Origin: DATLBY01 sp035526665
GTDB taxonomy: Bacteria > Acidobacteriota > Terriglobia > Bryobacterales > Bryobacteraceae
DNA length: 19,523 bases
Assembly: GCA_035526665.1 (NCBI GenBank)
Contig: DATLBY010000201.1
Coordinates: 1 to 19,523, forward strand
Direction of reading: 5' to 3'
A program made the translations under genes and the position numbers. Shown one piece after another: positions 7,956 through 14,661 of this stretch. How positions within the stretch are numbered: position 1 is the first letter of the stretch; every line of letters starts with the position of its first letter. Below the pieces are notes generated by a model that worked only from the letters and a program-made list of their open reading frames with translations, had not been told where the DNA came from and searched no databases.

Positions 7956-7969
7956 AATTCCCCGGAATT
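7956..7969 (-). promoter_or_regulatory. Palindrome AATTCC-CC-GGAATT over the kinase ribosome binding site
   Basis: A perfect 6-bp-arm inverted repeat with a 2-nt centre lies in the 63-nt gap after the methyltransferase gene. The minus-strand GGGGA that serves the TTG start is part of it. It could be an operator or an RNA structure that limits ribosome access. Either is inference. Confidence 0.35.
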
Positions 7970-8015
7970 ACAGACCTAGGGGAGTTTACCATACCTACGG
8001 GAAAAGCCACCCCGG

Positions 8016-8561
8016 CTAGCGTACGTACAAAAAAAGAGTATGGCTGCGGCCTTCCCCGTCATTATCGACAACTTCTGTCTTCACCGGCTCCCAGCCCGCG
8101 AAGTCGAAATCGTGCGCCACAATCCGTGTTCCTTTCTTCAGCTGGCTTTCCAGCATTGGCAGAATTTTTCTATTTGATGCCGGAAGCAGATATACCGTAA
8201 TTACGTCGGCTGAGGAATAATCCTGCTGAAAGAGGTCACCATAAATAATCCGAGCCTTTTTCTGCAGCCTTAATTTTCGAATAGTCTCGGAACTCTGCTC
8301 ATAGAGCGCCTTGTCAAATTCCACACCCGTGGCTTCCGCTTTGAACTGTTTGGCGGCTGCGATAACGATCCGTCCGTCTCCGCTGCCGAGATCGAACACT
8401 TTGTCTCCCGGCCGGACGCTGGCAAGCCGCAGCATTTTCTCCACAATGAGCGGCGGCGTGGGAAAGTAAGGGGCAAGTTTTTCGCCGCCTGCGGTCTGCG
8501 GAGGAGTATCCTGGGCGAAACAGAGACCGGTCAGAGCGCCCAGAAGGAAGAGACGGTGCAC
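8016..8561 (-). CDS. Exported class I SAM-dependent methyltransferase, FAM173-like
   Basis: Small methyltransferase of 181 residues. Residues 1-16 are hydrophobic and end in CFAQD, a likely signal peptide (cleavage after A16). The catalytic core shows YFPTPPLIVEKML, motif I VFDLGSGDGRIVIAAA, an ATGVEFDK strand end (Glu for ribose), GDLFQQD and ADVITVYLLP. It ends with HDFDFAGWEP. The order and spacing of DLGSGDGRIVIAAA, the GVE strand and the hydrophobic dipeptide-P block resemble the FAM173/ATPSCKMT protein-lysine methyltransferases. The protein partner is unknown. Start is GTG at 8559-8561, two nt after the upstream stop (8564-8566), so it is coupled to the Asp-box protein. A periplasmic methyltransferase would need SAM outside the cytoplasm, which is unusual; the hydrophobic N-terminus may instead be an anchor. 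Confidence 0.78.
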   Translation of the reverse strand: MHRLFLLGALTGLCFAQDTPPQTAGGEKLAPYFPTPPLIVEKMLRLASVRPGDKVFDLGSGDGRIVIAAAKQFKAEATGVEFDKALYEQSSETIRKLRLQKKARIIYGDLFQQDYSSADVITVYLLPASNRKILPMLESQLKKGTRIVAHDFDFAGWEPVKTEVVDNDGEGRSHTLFLYVR

Positions 8562-8563
8562 AG

Positions 8564-10444
8564 CTAGGGCTCCAGGTAGACCTGCACGCGATTGCTCTGC
8601 TGTCCGTCGGACTCGATATAGAGCTCCGCCGGGCCGCTATTGACGATGGAGGGCAGTTGTACCTCTAACAGATACAGTCCGATATAACCCGGGGCCAATG
8701 TGGCGCGCGTCACCGGAAGCGGCTCACGATCCAGATAGAGGCGCACCGGAGCGATGACCTTGGGAGCGTCCTCCAGGGGCGCGGCGAGTCCCGTCGGCCA
8801 CTCAGGTCGCACGCGCCCGAGTCCGGCTGCCAGGATCTGTAGACGCGTTCCCGAATGGGCGGGCGTCGCCGCGTTCAGCACCAGCCCCGAATCGGCATTC
8901 ATGACCAGCGCGTTGCTCTCCTTATCGATAAAAATAGACGGGGAGACTTCGCGCAAGGGGAGACCGACGCTAATGGTTCCCCGCGGCGACTGCAGCGCGA
9001 GCGAGAGACTGGATCCGGCAACCTCAAAAGGCACCTGGATCTGCGATTCCGTATCCGATACCGCCAGCACCGGCGCATTCCATTGCCCGGCCCGTGCGCT
9101 GAGTACGCGACTGCCGACCACGCTGATCAGGGATCCAGGGGCCGCGGGGCGCGCCGTCATATCGGCCGAACTTACTACCCTGGGGTCCAGCAGCCGGTGC
9201 GGAGCCATAGCGGCATAGATTCCAAACCCATCCAGCGCGACATACAGCTGATTGCCCGCCGCGTCCAACGCGACGTCGAGCGCCCGTTCGGCACGCAGCC
9301 GGGACCAAGGGGTTGCCGGCCCGGCCGCCTGCAGGTCGGCAATCGTCATGTAAACGCCGAGGTCGCCGGCTACATACAGAGCGCCGGTAGTGCGTTCGGC
9401 CACGATCGCGTGTAAGGGAGCATTCGGGAGATTTGCGGTCAGGTCATCCCAGAACTGGCCGCCATTCAGCGTTCGCAGCACGTGCGAGCGCTGCTTGGAA
9501 TTGGTCACCGCCAGCGCGACCAGCGGGTCTTTGGCATCAAGATAGATTCGCTCGACCGTTCCGCCGTCAGTTTCCCGGATTCGCCAGGAGCGGCCCTGGT
9601 CGGAGGAGGACCGCAGCGATCCATCGGCCGCGCCGGCGTAGATGCTGTCTCCGGATTTCGCTATTGCAGTGATCCCGATGCCCAAAAGACGGGACGCCTC
9701 GCGGCGTTGCTGCAAGTCCGTGGACGGGTGTTCCGCGGGACGCCACCCGGAGTTTTCGCCGGCTCGCCATTCCACTACATCCTCGCCGTCGCCGGTGGCA
9801 ATCTGGAGTGCGCCAGAGGAATCGCCGACGCGCACGATGCTGTGGATCGGCAGGTTCGGCAGTAGCTGATTCAGTCCGGTCCAGGAGAGACCCGCATCCA
9901 TGGAGCGCCAGATCCCGCGCCGCCCGGCTACAACCACCTCGTCGGAGTTCACCGGCGAGACAGCCAGATCCGAGAGGCTCTCGCCCAGAATCGACGTACC
10001 CTTGTAGTTGGTTACATTTACCCAGCTCAGTCCGCCGTCGTCGGAGCGATAAGCATCGCGCCCGGCGGCGAATAGCCTGCCGGGGCGGGCCGGTTGCGCC
10101 TTGATCTGAACGGCATTTTCCGGATGTGTAGGCGGCGCGCTGATCACATCCTCAGGTGGAGTTTCCGGCTTCTGTGCCAGGCGCCAATGTTCGAAATCGG
10201 AGGTCTCAAAAATACGTCCTGAGTGCGTGCGGGCCGTTAAAGTTGCTCCATCCGCCGAGTACCAAACTCGATCCACCGGACCTGTAGCCACGGAAGCGAG
10301 ATTCAGCTCCAAGGCCGTATTGCCGACGCGGCGCCAGTCGAGTGGCAGAAGGCCAGTCGCAGCCGGTTGGCAGAAGGCTCGGCCTCCTGACAAAACGAAC
10401 CCAATCGCCCCGGCAACAGCCCAAATTGTAGCTTTACGACACAC
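8564..10444 (-). CDS. Secreted Asp-box propeller protein with TIGR03437-like C-terminal domain
   Basis: Predicted exported protein of 626 residues from the GTG at 10442-10444, which gives a signal peptide with a hydrophobic run (AVAGAIGFVLSG) ending near AFCQPA. The region before about residue 390 has several Asp-box motifs (S-x-D-x-G-x-x-W): AYRSDDGGLSW, IWRSMDAGLSW, LRSSSDQGRSW, and a degenerate VLRTLNGGQFW, typical of sialidase/VPS10-like propellers. The C-terminal 200 residues begin RPAAPGSLISVVGSRVLSA and contain IQVPFEV, VLNAATPAHSGTRLQILAAGLG and QQSNRVQVYLEP. These match the layout of the TIGR03437 domain found widely in Solibacter. In-frame alternatives are GTG 10483 and TTG 10549; none has a convincing Shine-Dalgarno. 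It is divergent from the FecR gene and 2 nt from the methyltransferase. Confidence 0.83.
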   Translation of the reverse strand: MCRKATIWAVAGAIGFVLSGGRAFCQPAATGLLPLDWRRVGNTALELNLASVATGPVDRVWYSADGATLTARTHSGRIFETSDFEHWRLAQKPETPPEDVISAPPTHPENAVQIKAQPARPGRLFAAGRDAYRSDDGGLSWVNVTNYKGTSILGESLSDLAVSPVNSDEVVVAGRRGIWRSMDAGLSWTGLNQLLPNLPIHSIVRVGDSSGALQIATGDGEDVVEWRAGENSGWRPAEHPSTDLQQRREASRLLGIGITAIAKSGDSIYAGAADGSLRSSSDQGRSWRIRETDGGTVERIYLDAKDPLVALAVTNSKQRSHVLRTLNGGQFWDDLTANLPNAPLHAIVAERTTGALYVAGDLGVYMTIADLQAAGPATPWSRLRAERALDVALDAAGNQLYVALDGFGIYAAMAPHRLLDPRVVSSADMTARPAAPGSLISVVGSRVLSARAGQWNAPVLAVSDTESQIQVPFEVAGSSLSLALQSPRGTISVGLPLREVSPSIFIDKESNALVMNADSGLVLNAATPAHSGTRLQILAAGLGRVRPEWPTGLAAPLEDAPKVIAPVRLYLDREPLPVTRATLAPGYIGLYLLEVQLPSIVNSGPAELYIESDGQQSNRVQVYLEP

Positions 10445-10509
10445 GCAGTGAGTCCATTTTAACCCTTTCCTCAGGCTTTCCACTGAGAAATCGTTGAAAT
10501 CAAACAAGT

Positions 10510-10549
10510 TTGCATTAAACTTATGCAAGGTTAGGGAGTTGCACTGCAA
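10510..10549. promoter_or_regulatory. Cluster of four TTGCA half-sites between divergent genes
   Basis: Two inverted repeats lie side by side: TTGCAT-N7-ATGCAA (10510-10528) and TTGCA-C-TGCAA (10539-10549). All four half-sites share the same TTGCA core in alternating orientation. They sit in the gap between the Asp-box gene (minus) and the FecR-domain gene (plus). This looks like an operator region, but no convincing core promoter could be read for either gene. Confidence 0.45.
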
Positions 10550-10578
10550 TTTTGATGTTAGACTGAGGTTCTATCGTT

Positions 10579-11412
10579 ATGCCTTCAGCCGGATACCCCG
10601 TTGCGCGTACGCTACTAGCGGCTACCGCATTGCTGGCATATTCGCGCGAGTTGGCGGTAGCTCAATTCTTCCCGTCATCCCCGGAAAGCGCCGCGAAAGT
10701 GGTGGCACTCACCGGCCAGGTTTCGCTGATGAAGGATTCTACCCCCTGGGCGCTCCAAAGCGGCGGTCTTGTCTACGTGAAGCAAGTTATCGTGACGGGT
10801 GCCGATGGGTATGCCAAATTCGAAATCTCAGATGGCAGCACCTTCGAAGTATTTCCGAATTCGAGAGTGACCTTTCGCAACAATCCATCGAACTGGAAGG
10901 ATTTGCTCGATGTCTGGCTGGGACGGGTGAAGGTCCATATCGAGAAGTTGGGCGGGCAGCCGAACCACAACCGGGTGACTACCCCGACGGCCGTAATTTC
11001 GGTTCGCGGCACGGTGTTCGACGTCTCGGTCGAGGATGGCGAATCCACACTGGTGACGGTGGAAGAGGGTCAGGTTGCGGTGCAGCATGCGCTCATGCCC
11101 TTGAGCGATCCGAAACTATTGAATCCCGGCGATGCAATCCGCGTGTACAAGAATCAGCCGCTCACCCAGCGATCCATGGACAAGAGCCCGGCGGTGCAAC
11201 AGGCATTGCGCGCTGTAACGGAAGCCATCTACCGGATCGTCTACCGCACTCCGCAGGCAGGCGGTGGTGGCGGAGTTCCAACTGGCGGCAGCGCCCCGGC
11301 TGGCGGCGGAGTTCCAGGCGATACCGACACCCAGGCTCCTCCTCCCCCCGCGCCGGCTCCCTCAGCGCCACCGCCTCCCTCAGCGCCACCGCCTCCTCCG
11401 CCGGCAAACTAG
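10579..11412 (+). CDS. Secreted FecR-domain protein with Pro/Gly-rich tail
   Basis: Predicted exported protein of 277 residues. A signal peptide is plausible at 1-29 (hydrophobic core LLAATALLA, ending AVAQ). The FecR domain follows at about 40-170: VVALTGQVSL, GLVYVKQVIVTGADGYAKFEISDGSTFEV, and TPTAVISVRGTVFDV (135-149), the family's diagnostic TPxAxxxVRGTxF signature. The tail after about residue 226 is Gly-, Ala- and Pro-rich and ends in a run of prolines. No transmembrane segment and no FecI or TonB-receptor partner gene are seen, so this is not a classical FecR anti-sigma regulator. It is the first gene of a plus-strand group of four. Start is ATG at 10579 with TGAGG 10 nt upstream. Its binding partner is unknown. 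Confidence 0.85.
   Translation: MPSAGYPVARTLLAATALLAYSRELAVAQFFPSSPESAAKVVALTGQVSLMKDSTPWALQSGGLVYVKQVIVTGADGYAKFEISDGSTFEVFPNSRVTFRNNPSNWKDLLDVWLGRVKVHIEKLGGQPNHNRVTTPTAVISVRGTVFDVSVEDGESTLVTVEEGQVAVQHALMPLSDPKLLNPGDAIRVYKNQPLTQRSMDKSPAVQQALRAVTEAIYRIVYRTPQAGGGGGVPTGGSAPAGGGVPGDTDTQAPPPPAPAPSAPPPPSAPPPPPPAN
11358..11393 (+). repeat. Two perfect 18-bp tandem repeats
   Basis: TCCCTCAGCGCCACCGCC occurs twice in direct succession, at 11358-11375 and 11376-11393. It lies in the 3' end of the FecR-domain gene and encodes the low-complexity PSAPPP motif twice. The unit is in frame, so slippage would change tail length by 6 residues. Confidence 0.9.
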
Positions 11413-11447
11413 GGCGCGCCTTTAGCCTTCCATGCGAAACTAGCGGT

Positions 11448-12041
11448 GTGGATCGCCGCATCAGCTCACTTTTCGCATTGGTAAGCCTTCCGTTCGCGCT
11501 TGCCGCACAGGAGAAGCAGACCACCGGGCTCGCGGCGGAGTGGGATATTCGAAAAGACACAGCGGAGCTGGCAGCGCAGGTCAAACGCATCCCGGAAGTG
11601 CTCGATCAGGCGAAGCCCAAGGATTGGGTCGCTAAAGGAGCGCCCGAGGCCTACATCCGTCAGTTGGAATCGGCCCGGAAAGAGTTGCAGTACGTGATCG
11701 GATCCACGGAGAAATTAGTCCGCGATCCGGAGCGTCTCCCCGCCGCACTCGACGTGCTGTTCCGGCTGCAATCTCTGGAAGCCCTGCTCAATTCGCTCCG
11801 TGACGGTGTTCGCAAGTATCAAAATTCCCGTGTTGCCGATCTTTTAAATACCCTTTTGACGGATAATGCCAATAACCGGGAGAGACTGCGGCAGCATATA
11901 TTGGACTTGGCCGCTACCCGCGAAGAGCAATTTCAGGTAATGGACCAGGAAGCGCAACGCTGCCGGACGGAGCTAACACGGCAACCCGCGCCCGACGACC
12001 AGAGATCCCGCATCAAAACAAGGAAGAACCCAGCCAAGTGA
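11448..12041 (+). CDS. Secreted helical protein of unknown function
   Basis: 197 residues from the GTG at 11448-11450. The N-terminus (DRRISSLFALVSLPFALAAQEK) has the form of a short signal peptide with cleavage after ALAAQ or AA. The rest is strongly helical and charged, with heptad-like Leu spacing around LRLQSLEALLNSLRDGVRKY and LLNTLLTDNANNRERLRQHILDLAATREEQF. The C-terminus is very basic (SRIKTRKNPAK). I do not recognise a family. It starts 36 nt after the FecR-domain gene, and its TGA (12039-12041) overlaps the GTG of the Cys-rich gene (GTGA). That arrangement suggests one transcript and translational coupling. The same frame stays open far upstream, across the FecR gene, but that stretch is a shadow of the FecR gene. 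Confidence 0.72.
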   Translation: MDRRISSLFALVSLPFALAAQEKQTTGLAAEWDIRKDTAELAAQVKRIPEVLDQAKPKDWVAKGAPEAYIRQLESARKELQYVIGSTEKLVRDPERLPAALDVLFRLQSLEALLNSLRDGVRKYQNSRVADLLNTLLTDNANNRERLRQHILDLAATREEQFQVMDQEAQRCRTELTRQPAPDDQRSRIKTRKNPAK

Positions 12042-12199
12042 CCGAAGCTCCCATTTTTGTATGCAGCATCTGCAACGAGCCCTCCACGCAATTGTGCGTG
12101 TACTGCACCAAAGATACGTGCGGCAACCATCTCTGTCCCAAATGCGCGCGCTGCAGCGACTGCTGCGATTGCGAGACCCGCGGCCAGTCCGCCGGTTAG
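12038..12199 (+). CDS. Small Cys-rich putative zinc-binding protein, 53 residues
   Basis: A short gene. GTG at 12038-12040 overlaps the previous stop (GTGA) and the stop is TAG at 12197-12199. The protein has 11 Cys and one His in 37 residues: C9, C12, C20, C23, C28, H31, C33, C36, C39, C42, C43, C45. Most are in C-x2-C or C-x2-H-type pairs, such as CSIC, CVYC, CPKC and CSDC. That is dense enough to bind two zinc ions, similar in spirit to B-box or treble-clef fingers, but I do not match it to a named family. There is no signal peptide, in contrast to all three neighbours, so it probably acts in the cytoplasm. GGAAG lies 11-15 nt upstream of the start. Codon use agrees with coding. It is followed 10 nt later by the GDPD start. 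Confidence 0.65.
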   Translation: MTEAPIFVCSICNEPSTQLCVYCTKDTCGNHLCPKCARCSDCCDCETRGQSAG

Positions 12200-12209
12200 G
12201 CGGGGCGCG

Positions 12210-13055
12210 ATGCGGCAATCCTGGAAGCTGGCTACAATCTTTCTGGTGTGCTCTCTGGTGAGTCAGGCGGGGGCGCGGATCCTGGTTCACGGTCATCGCG
12301 GTGCCCGCGCGCTGCGGCCCGAAAACACGATGCCTGCCTTTGAATACGCCATCGCGGCCGGGGTCGACGTGCTGGAGTTGGATATGGCGGTCACGAAGGA
12401 TGATGTGGTCGTCGTGTCGCACGATCCCGTCATGAGCCCGCCGATTTGCACTGGCGCGCGCGCGGGGGTACCCATCCGGCAGCTTACGCTTTCCGAGCTT
12501 CGTCAATACGATTGTGGAGGCGCCAGGAACCCAGCCCAGCCCAGGCAAAAGCTTGTCCCCGGGACTCGAGTGCCGACGCTCGATGAAGTGTTTGCCCTAG
12601 CGCCGAAGGGCCGCTTCGAGTTCAACATCGAAACAAAAATCTTCGCGGACAAGCCGGACTTGGCGCCAACACCTGAAAAGTTCGTTGAACTCGTCCTGGC
12701 GGTCATCCGAAGACACAAACTGGAGTCGCGAGTGATTCTACAGTCGTTCGATTTCCGGACTCTGCACGCCATGAAGGAGCGTGCGCCGAAAATTCGGCTG
12801 GCCGCCCTGTATGAGGGAACGCCGAAAAGTTTCGTGACGATTGCACGCGAGGCGGGCGCCTCCATTATCTCGCCGCGCTACAACCTGGTAACGCGTGCCG
12901 AGGTAAAGGCGGCGCATGCAGCCGGACTGCAGGTGATCCCATGGACGCCGAATACACCGGATGACTGGCGGCGTTTGGTCGATGCGAACGTGGATGCCAT
13001 CATCACGGACGATCCCGCGGCGCTGATCCGTTATTTAGCCGCGGATCAGCGTTAA
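12210..13055 (+). CDS. Exported glycerophosphodiester phosphodiesterase (GDPD)
   Basis: Hydrolyses glycerophosphodiesters to sn-glycerol 3-phosphate and an alcohol. The 281 residues start with a signal peptide (MRQSWKLATIFLVCSLVSQAGA), placing the enzyme in the periplasm. Family residues are visible in order: HGHRG with H29/R30, PENT (37-40), ELDM with E56/D58 and SHDP with H71, then EFNIETK and LQSFD. C-terminal IPWTPNTPDDWRRL and DAIITDDP are the usual GDPD ending. ATG at 12210 is chosen because the signal peptide begins there; an in-frame extension back to 12057 overlaps the Cys-rich gene and has no signal sequence. It is the last gene of the plus-strand group, and its stop lies inside a terminator-like hairpin. 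Confidence 0.93.
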   Translation: MRQSWKLATIFLVCSLVSQAGARILVHGHRGARALRPENTMPAFEYAIAAGVDVLELDMAVTKDDVVVVSHDPVMSPPICTGARAGVPIRQLTLSELRQYDCGGARNPAQPRQKLVPGTRVPTLDEVFALAPKGRFEFNIETKIFADKPDLAPTPEKFVELVLAVIRRHKLESRVILQSFDFRTLHAMKERAPKIRLAALYEGTPKSFVTIAREAGASIISPRYNLVTRAEVKAAHAAGLQVIPWTPNTPDDWRRLVDANVDAIITDDPAALIRYLAADQR

Positions 13056-13081
13056 TCTGCGTTGATCAGCGGCTAATTTTT
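13035..13081 (+). terminator. Hairpin of three tandem 10-mers plus T run at the convergent gene ends
   Basis: TTAGCCGC (13035-13042) pairs with GCGGCTAA (13069-13076), and GATCA pairs with TGATC inside it with one mismatch between. The loop is about 14 nt and five T's follow at 13077-13081. This would stop plus-strand transcription after the GDPD gene. The interior is three tandem 10-bp units: GATCAGCGTT, AATCTGCGTT and GATCAGCGGC. Stop codons of both convergent genes lie inside it. The minus-strand side lacks a T run. Confidence 0.6.
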
Positions 13082-14085
13082 CCCGCAGCCGCTTTTCGAA
13101 TCACGCTCTCACGCTCTCCCTTGCTCCATTTCTCCTGGAGTTCAGCCTCCGGAACACCGAGCACGCGGCCTAAAAGAATGTAGGCGGGCAGTGCGTGAGC
13201 AAGGTGTTTCCAACGGGCCATCTCGATCAGGGCAGGCAGTGCCCGTTCGCGTAGCTGCGCCAGCGTCCTGGCATCACGATGCTCCGTCAGGTTCACCAGC
13301 GATACGGCCGCGTTGTTGCGGTCGGTCCAGACAATCGAGTTCAACATCTCGATGAACCAGGTGGGGGAAATCTTCAACCCCGCGTCGGGCTTCAGCTCAG
13401 CAAGCACGGCGAAAGCGCCCAGGCTCCGGATGGCATTGCTGCGCACCGTGTCATCGGAATCCTGCAAAGCATACAGGAGGTCGTTGACGACCTCGGGCTT
13501 CCTACGGGTGTACCCGATGACATAGGCGGCCATGGCGCGATTCTCCTCGCTGACCGAGTTTCGCAGCACCTTGCGGATCGCTTCCAGGTTGTCGGAGGCC
13601 AGTGAGACAAACTTTTCCTGCGCCAGCCTGGCTGCCGGATCGGCCATGAGCGAGTGCCCTCGGGTAAGATCCTCGCCGGTCACGCCGCGGCGGCCGGCCT
13701 CCTCAACGTATTGCAGAAACTTCGCGTAAGCCTGAATGATCTCCGGCGGCAGCGAAAGCTCTTCCGCGGGCGGCTTCCGGTAATCGAAATGGGGAGCGCC
13801 CTTCTCTTCGAGGCCGACGTAGAGAATGGCCTTCCCGTCGTCACAACAGGTGGCTTCCAGATGGGCGCGCACAATCCCAGGCAGCTTCTCCAGCTGCTCT
13901 TCTATGTCCGCCTTCGGCTGGGGTAGAGGGTCGCCTTCATGGACGCGCAGAGCTTTCCTGACCGTGCTTTCGCTGGTCTTTCGCAGACCATAGAAATCAA
14001 CGGTTCCGATTCGGGGAGATTGGCCGTAGCTCAGTCCGAGGAAAAGAAGGATGGGGATCAGGAGCCGCAAACGTGATGGACGCAT
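13066..14085 (-). CDS. Secreted POTRA-like / HEAT-repeat protein
   Basis: 339 residues. A signal peptide is evident (hydrophobic LLIPILLFLGLSYGQ, ending near 22). Residues about 25-95 have the form of a POTRA fold, with IGTVDFYGLRKTSESTVRKAL, a GDPLP turn, LEKLPGIVRAHLEA and ILYVGLEEK. POTRA domains in the outer-membrane and FtsQ families bind partner proteins in the periplasm. Residues about 165-260 are helical repeats of HEAT type (LEAIRKVLRNSVSEENRAMAAYVIG, VVNDLLYALQDSDDTVRSNAIRSLG, MLNSIVWTDRNNAAVSLVNLTE). A POTRA-HEAT combination is unusual to me and I do not know a named function. Start is ATG at 14083-14085 with AGGGAG 5 nt upstream, 15 nt after the zinc-ribbon gene stop. Confidence 0.72.
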   Translation of the reverse strand: MRPSRLRLLIPILLFLGLSYGQSPRIGTVDFYGLRKTSESTVRKALRVHEGDPLPQPKADIEEQLEKLPGIVRAHLEATCCDDGKAILYVGLEEKGAPHFDYRKPPAEELSLPPEIIQAYAKFLQYVEEAGRRGVTGEDLTRGHSLMADPAARLAQEKFVSLASDNLEAIRKVLRNSVSEENRAMAAYVIGYTRRKPEVVNDLLYALQDSDDTVRSNAIRSLGAFAVLAELKPDAGLKISPTWFIEMLNSIVWTDRNNAAVSLVNLTEHRDARTLAQLRERALPALIEMARWKHLAHALPAYILLGRVLGVPEAELQEKWSKGERESVIRKAAAGKISR

Positions 14086-14100
14086 GCGACTCCCTGCAGG

Positions 14101-14607
14101 CTACGCCTGTTTTTCCGCCAGGTCGCCGATCACCGGGATCTTAAACCTGTCGTTTTGGTAGGCCTTCACGATCAGCAGAATCCAAACCAGCAGACCGCCG
14201 AGCGACAGCAGCAAGCTGAAGAGAGTAATCAGGATATGCAGGCTCCATGGCATTGCCATTCCGACGATGGTCAGCACGATCCAGAATACGATCCACGCGA
14301 TATGAAAGAAGATCGACTGAAACGCATGGAAGCGAACGAACTTACTCTGGTTGTAGGGCGCCAGAACCAGGAAAAGTATTCCGGTGATCAGGCCGAGCAC
14401 GTAGCAGAGCGCTCCCGCCACATTGTCAGACATACCCGTCGCCTGGGGCTGCGCGTAAGGCTGGGCGCCGGCGGGTGGCTGCTGCGAATAGGCTTGCGCT
14501 CCAGGCGGCGGCGCCGAAGCCGACGGCCCTCCCGCCCCCACCACCGCGCCACACTTCGCGCAGAATTTTCCCTCCACTGCTGCGCCACAGTTCGGACAAA
14601 AAGCCAT
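14101..14607 (-). CDS. Zinc-ribbon membrane protein, DUF4870/Tic20-like
   Basis: 168 residues from ATG at 14605-14607, supported by GGAGG 7 nt upstream. The N-terminus is a zinc ribbon, CPNCGAAVEGKFCAKC (two CxxC knuckles). A Gly/Pro/Ala/Gln-rich linker of about 35 residues follows. Then come three to four membrane segments (VAGALCYVLGLITGILFLV, FFHIAWIVFWIVLTIVGMAM, LHILITLFSLLLSLGGLLVWILLIV) and a short GRFKIPxIGDLAEK-like tail (DRFKIPVIGDLAEKQA). The FHAFQSIFFHI block (residues near 100-112) matches DUF4870-type small membrane proteins. Function is unknown. It shares a promoter with the HEAT protein 15 nt downstream. Confidence 0.85.
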   Translation of the reverse strand: MAFCPNCGAAVEGKFCAKCGAVVGAGGPSASAPPPGAQAYSQQPPAGAQPYAQPQATGMSDNVAGALCYVLGLITGILFLVLAPYNQSKFVRFHAFQSIFFHIAWIVFWIVLTIVGMAMPWSLHILITLFSLLLSLGGLLVWILLIVKAYQNDRFKIPVIGDLAEKQA

Positions 14608-14626
14608 TGAGTATCCTCCACTCTCT

Positions 14627-14657
14627 CGAATCAACGATTCGGCAAGGCACCGTGCCT
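14627..14657 (-). promoter_or_regulatory. Two palindromes in the leader of the zinc-ribbon gene
   Basis: CGAATC-AAC-GATTCG (14627-14641) and AGGCAC-C-GTGCCT (14645-14657) are perfect inverted repeats. They sit between the -10 box and the Shine-Dalgarno, with the second right at the expected transcription start. The 14640-14661 stretch can also fold as a longer imperfect stem with a bulged T. An operator or a 5'-UTR RNA structure are both possible. Confidence 0.5.
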
Positions 14658-14661
14658 ACCG

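Noticed and set aside
7993..8016. Possible terminator after the methyltransferase gene (short GGCT/AGCC stem with TTTT)
   Set aside because: The stem is only 4 bp, too weak to call a terminator.
10558..10563. A second GTCTAA on the minus strand near the FecR start
   Set aside because: No GGAAC-type element lies 16 nt upstream on that strand, so it is not supported as an ECF promoter.
10494..11447. Plus-strand frame upstream of the 197-residue protein gene, overlapping the FecR gene
   Set aside because: It overlaps the well-supported FecR-domain gene in another frame, has no motif, and the real protein gains a signal peptide only from GTG 11448.
12057..12209. N-terminal extension of the GDPD reading frame
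   Set aside because: The extension is Ala/Arg-rich, overlaps the Cys-rich gene and lacks a signal peptide; ATG 12210 is preferred.
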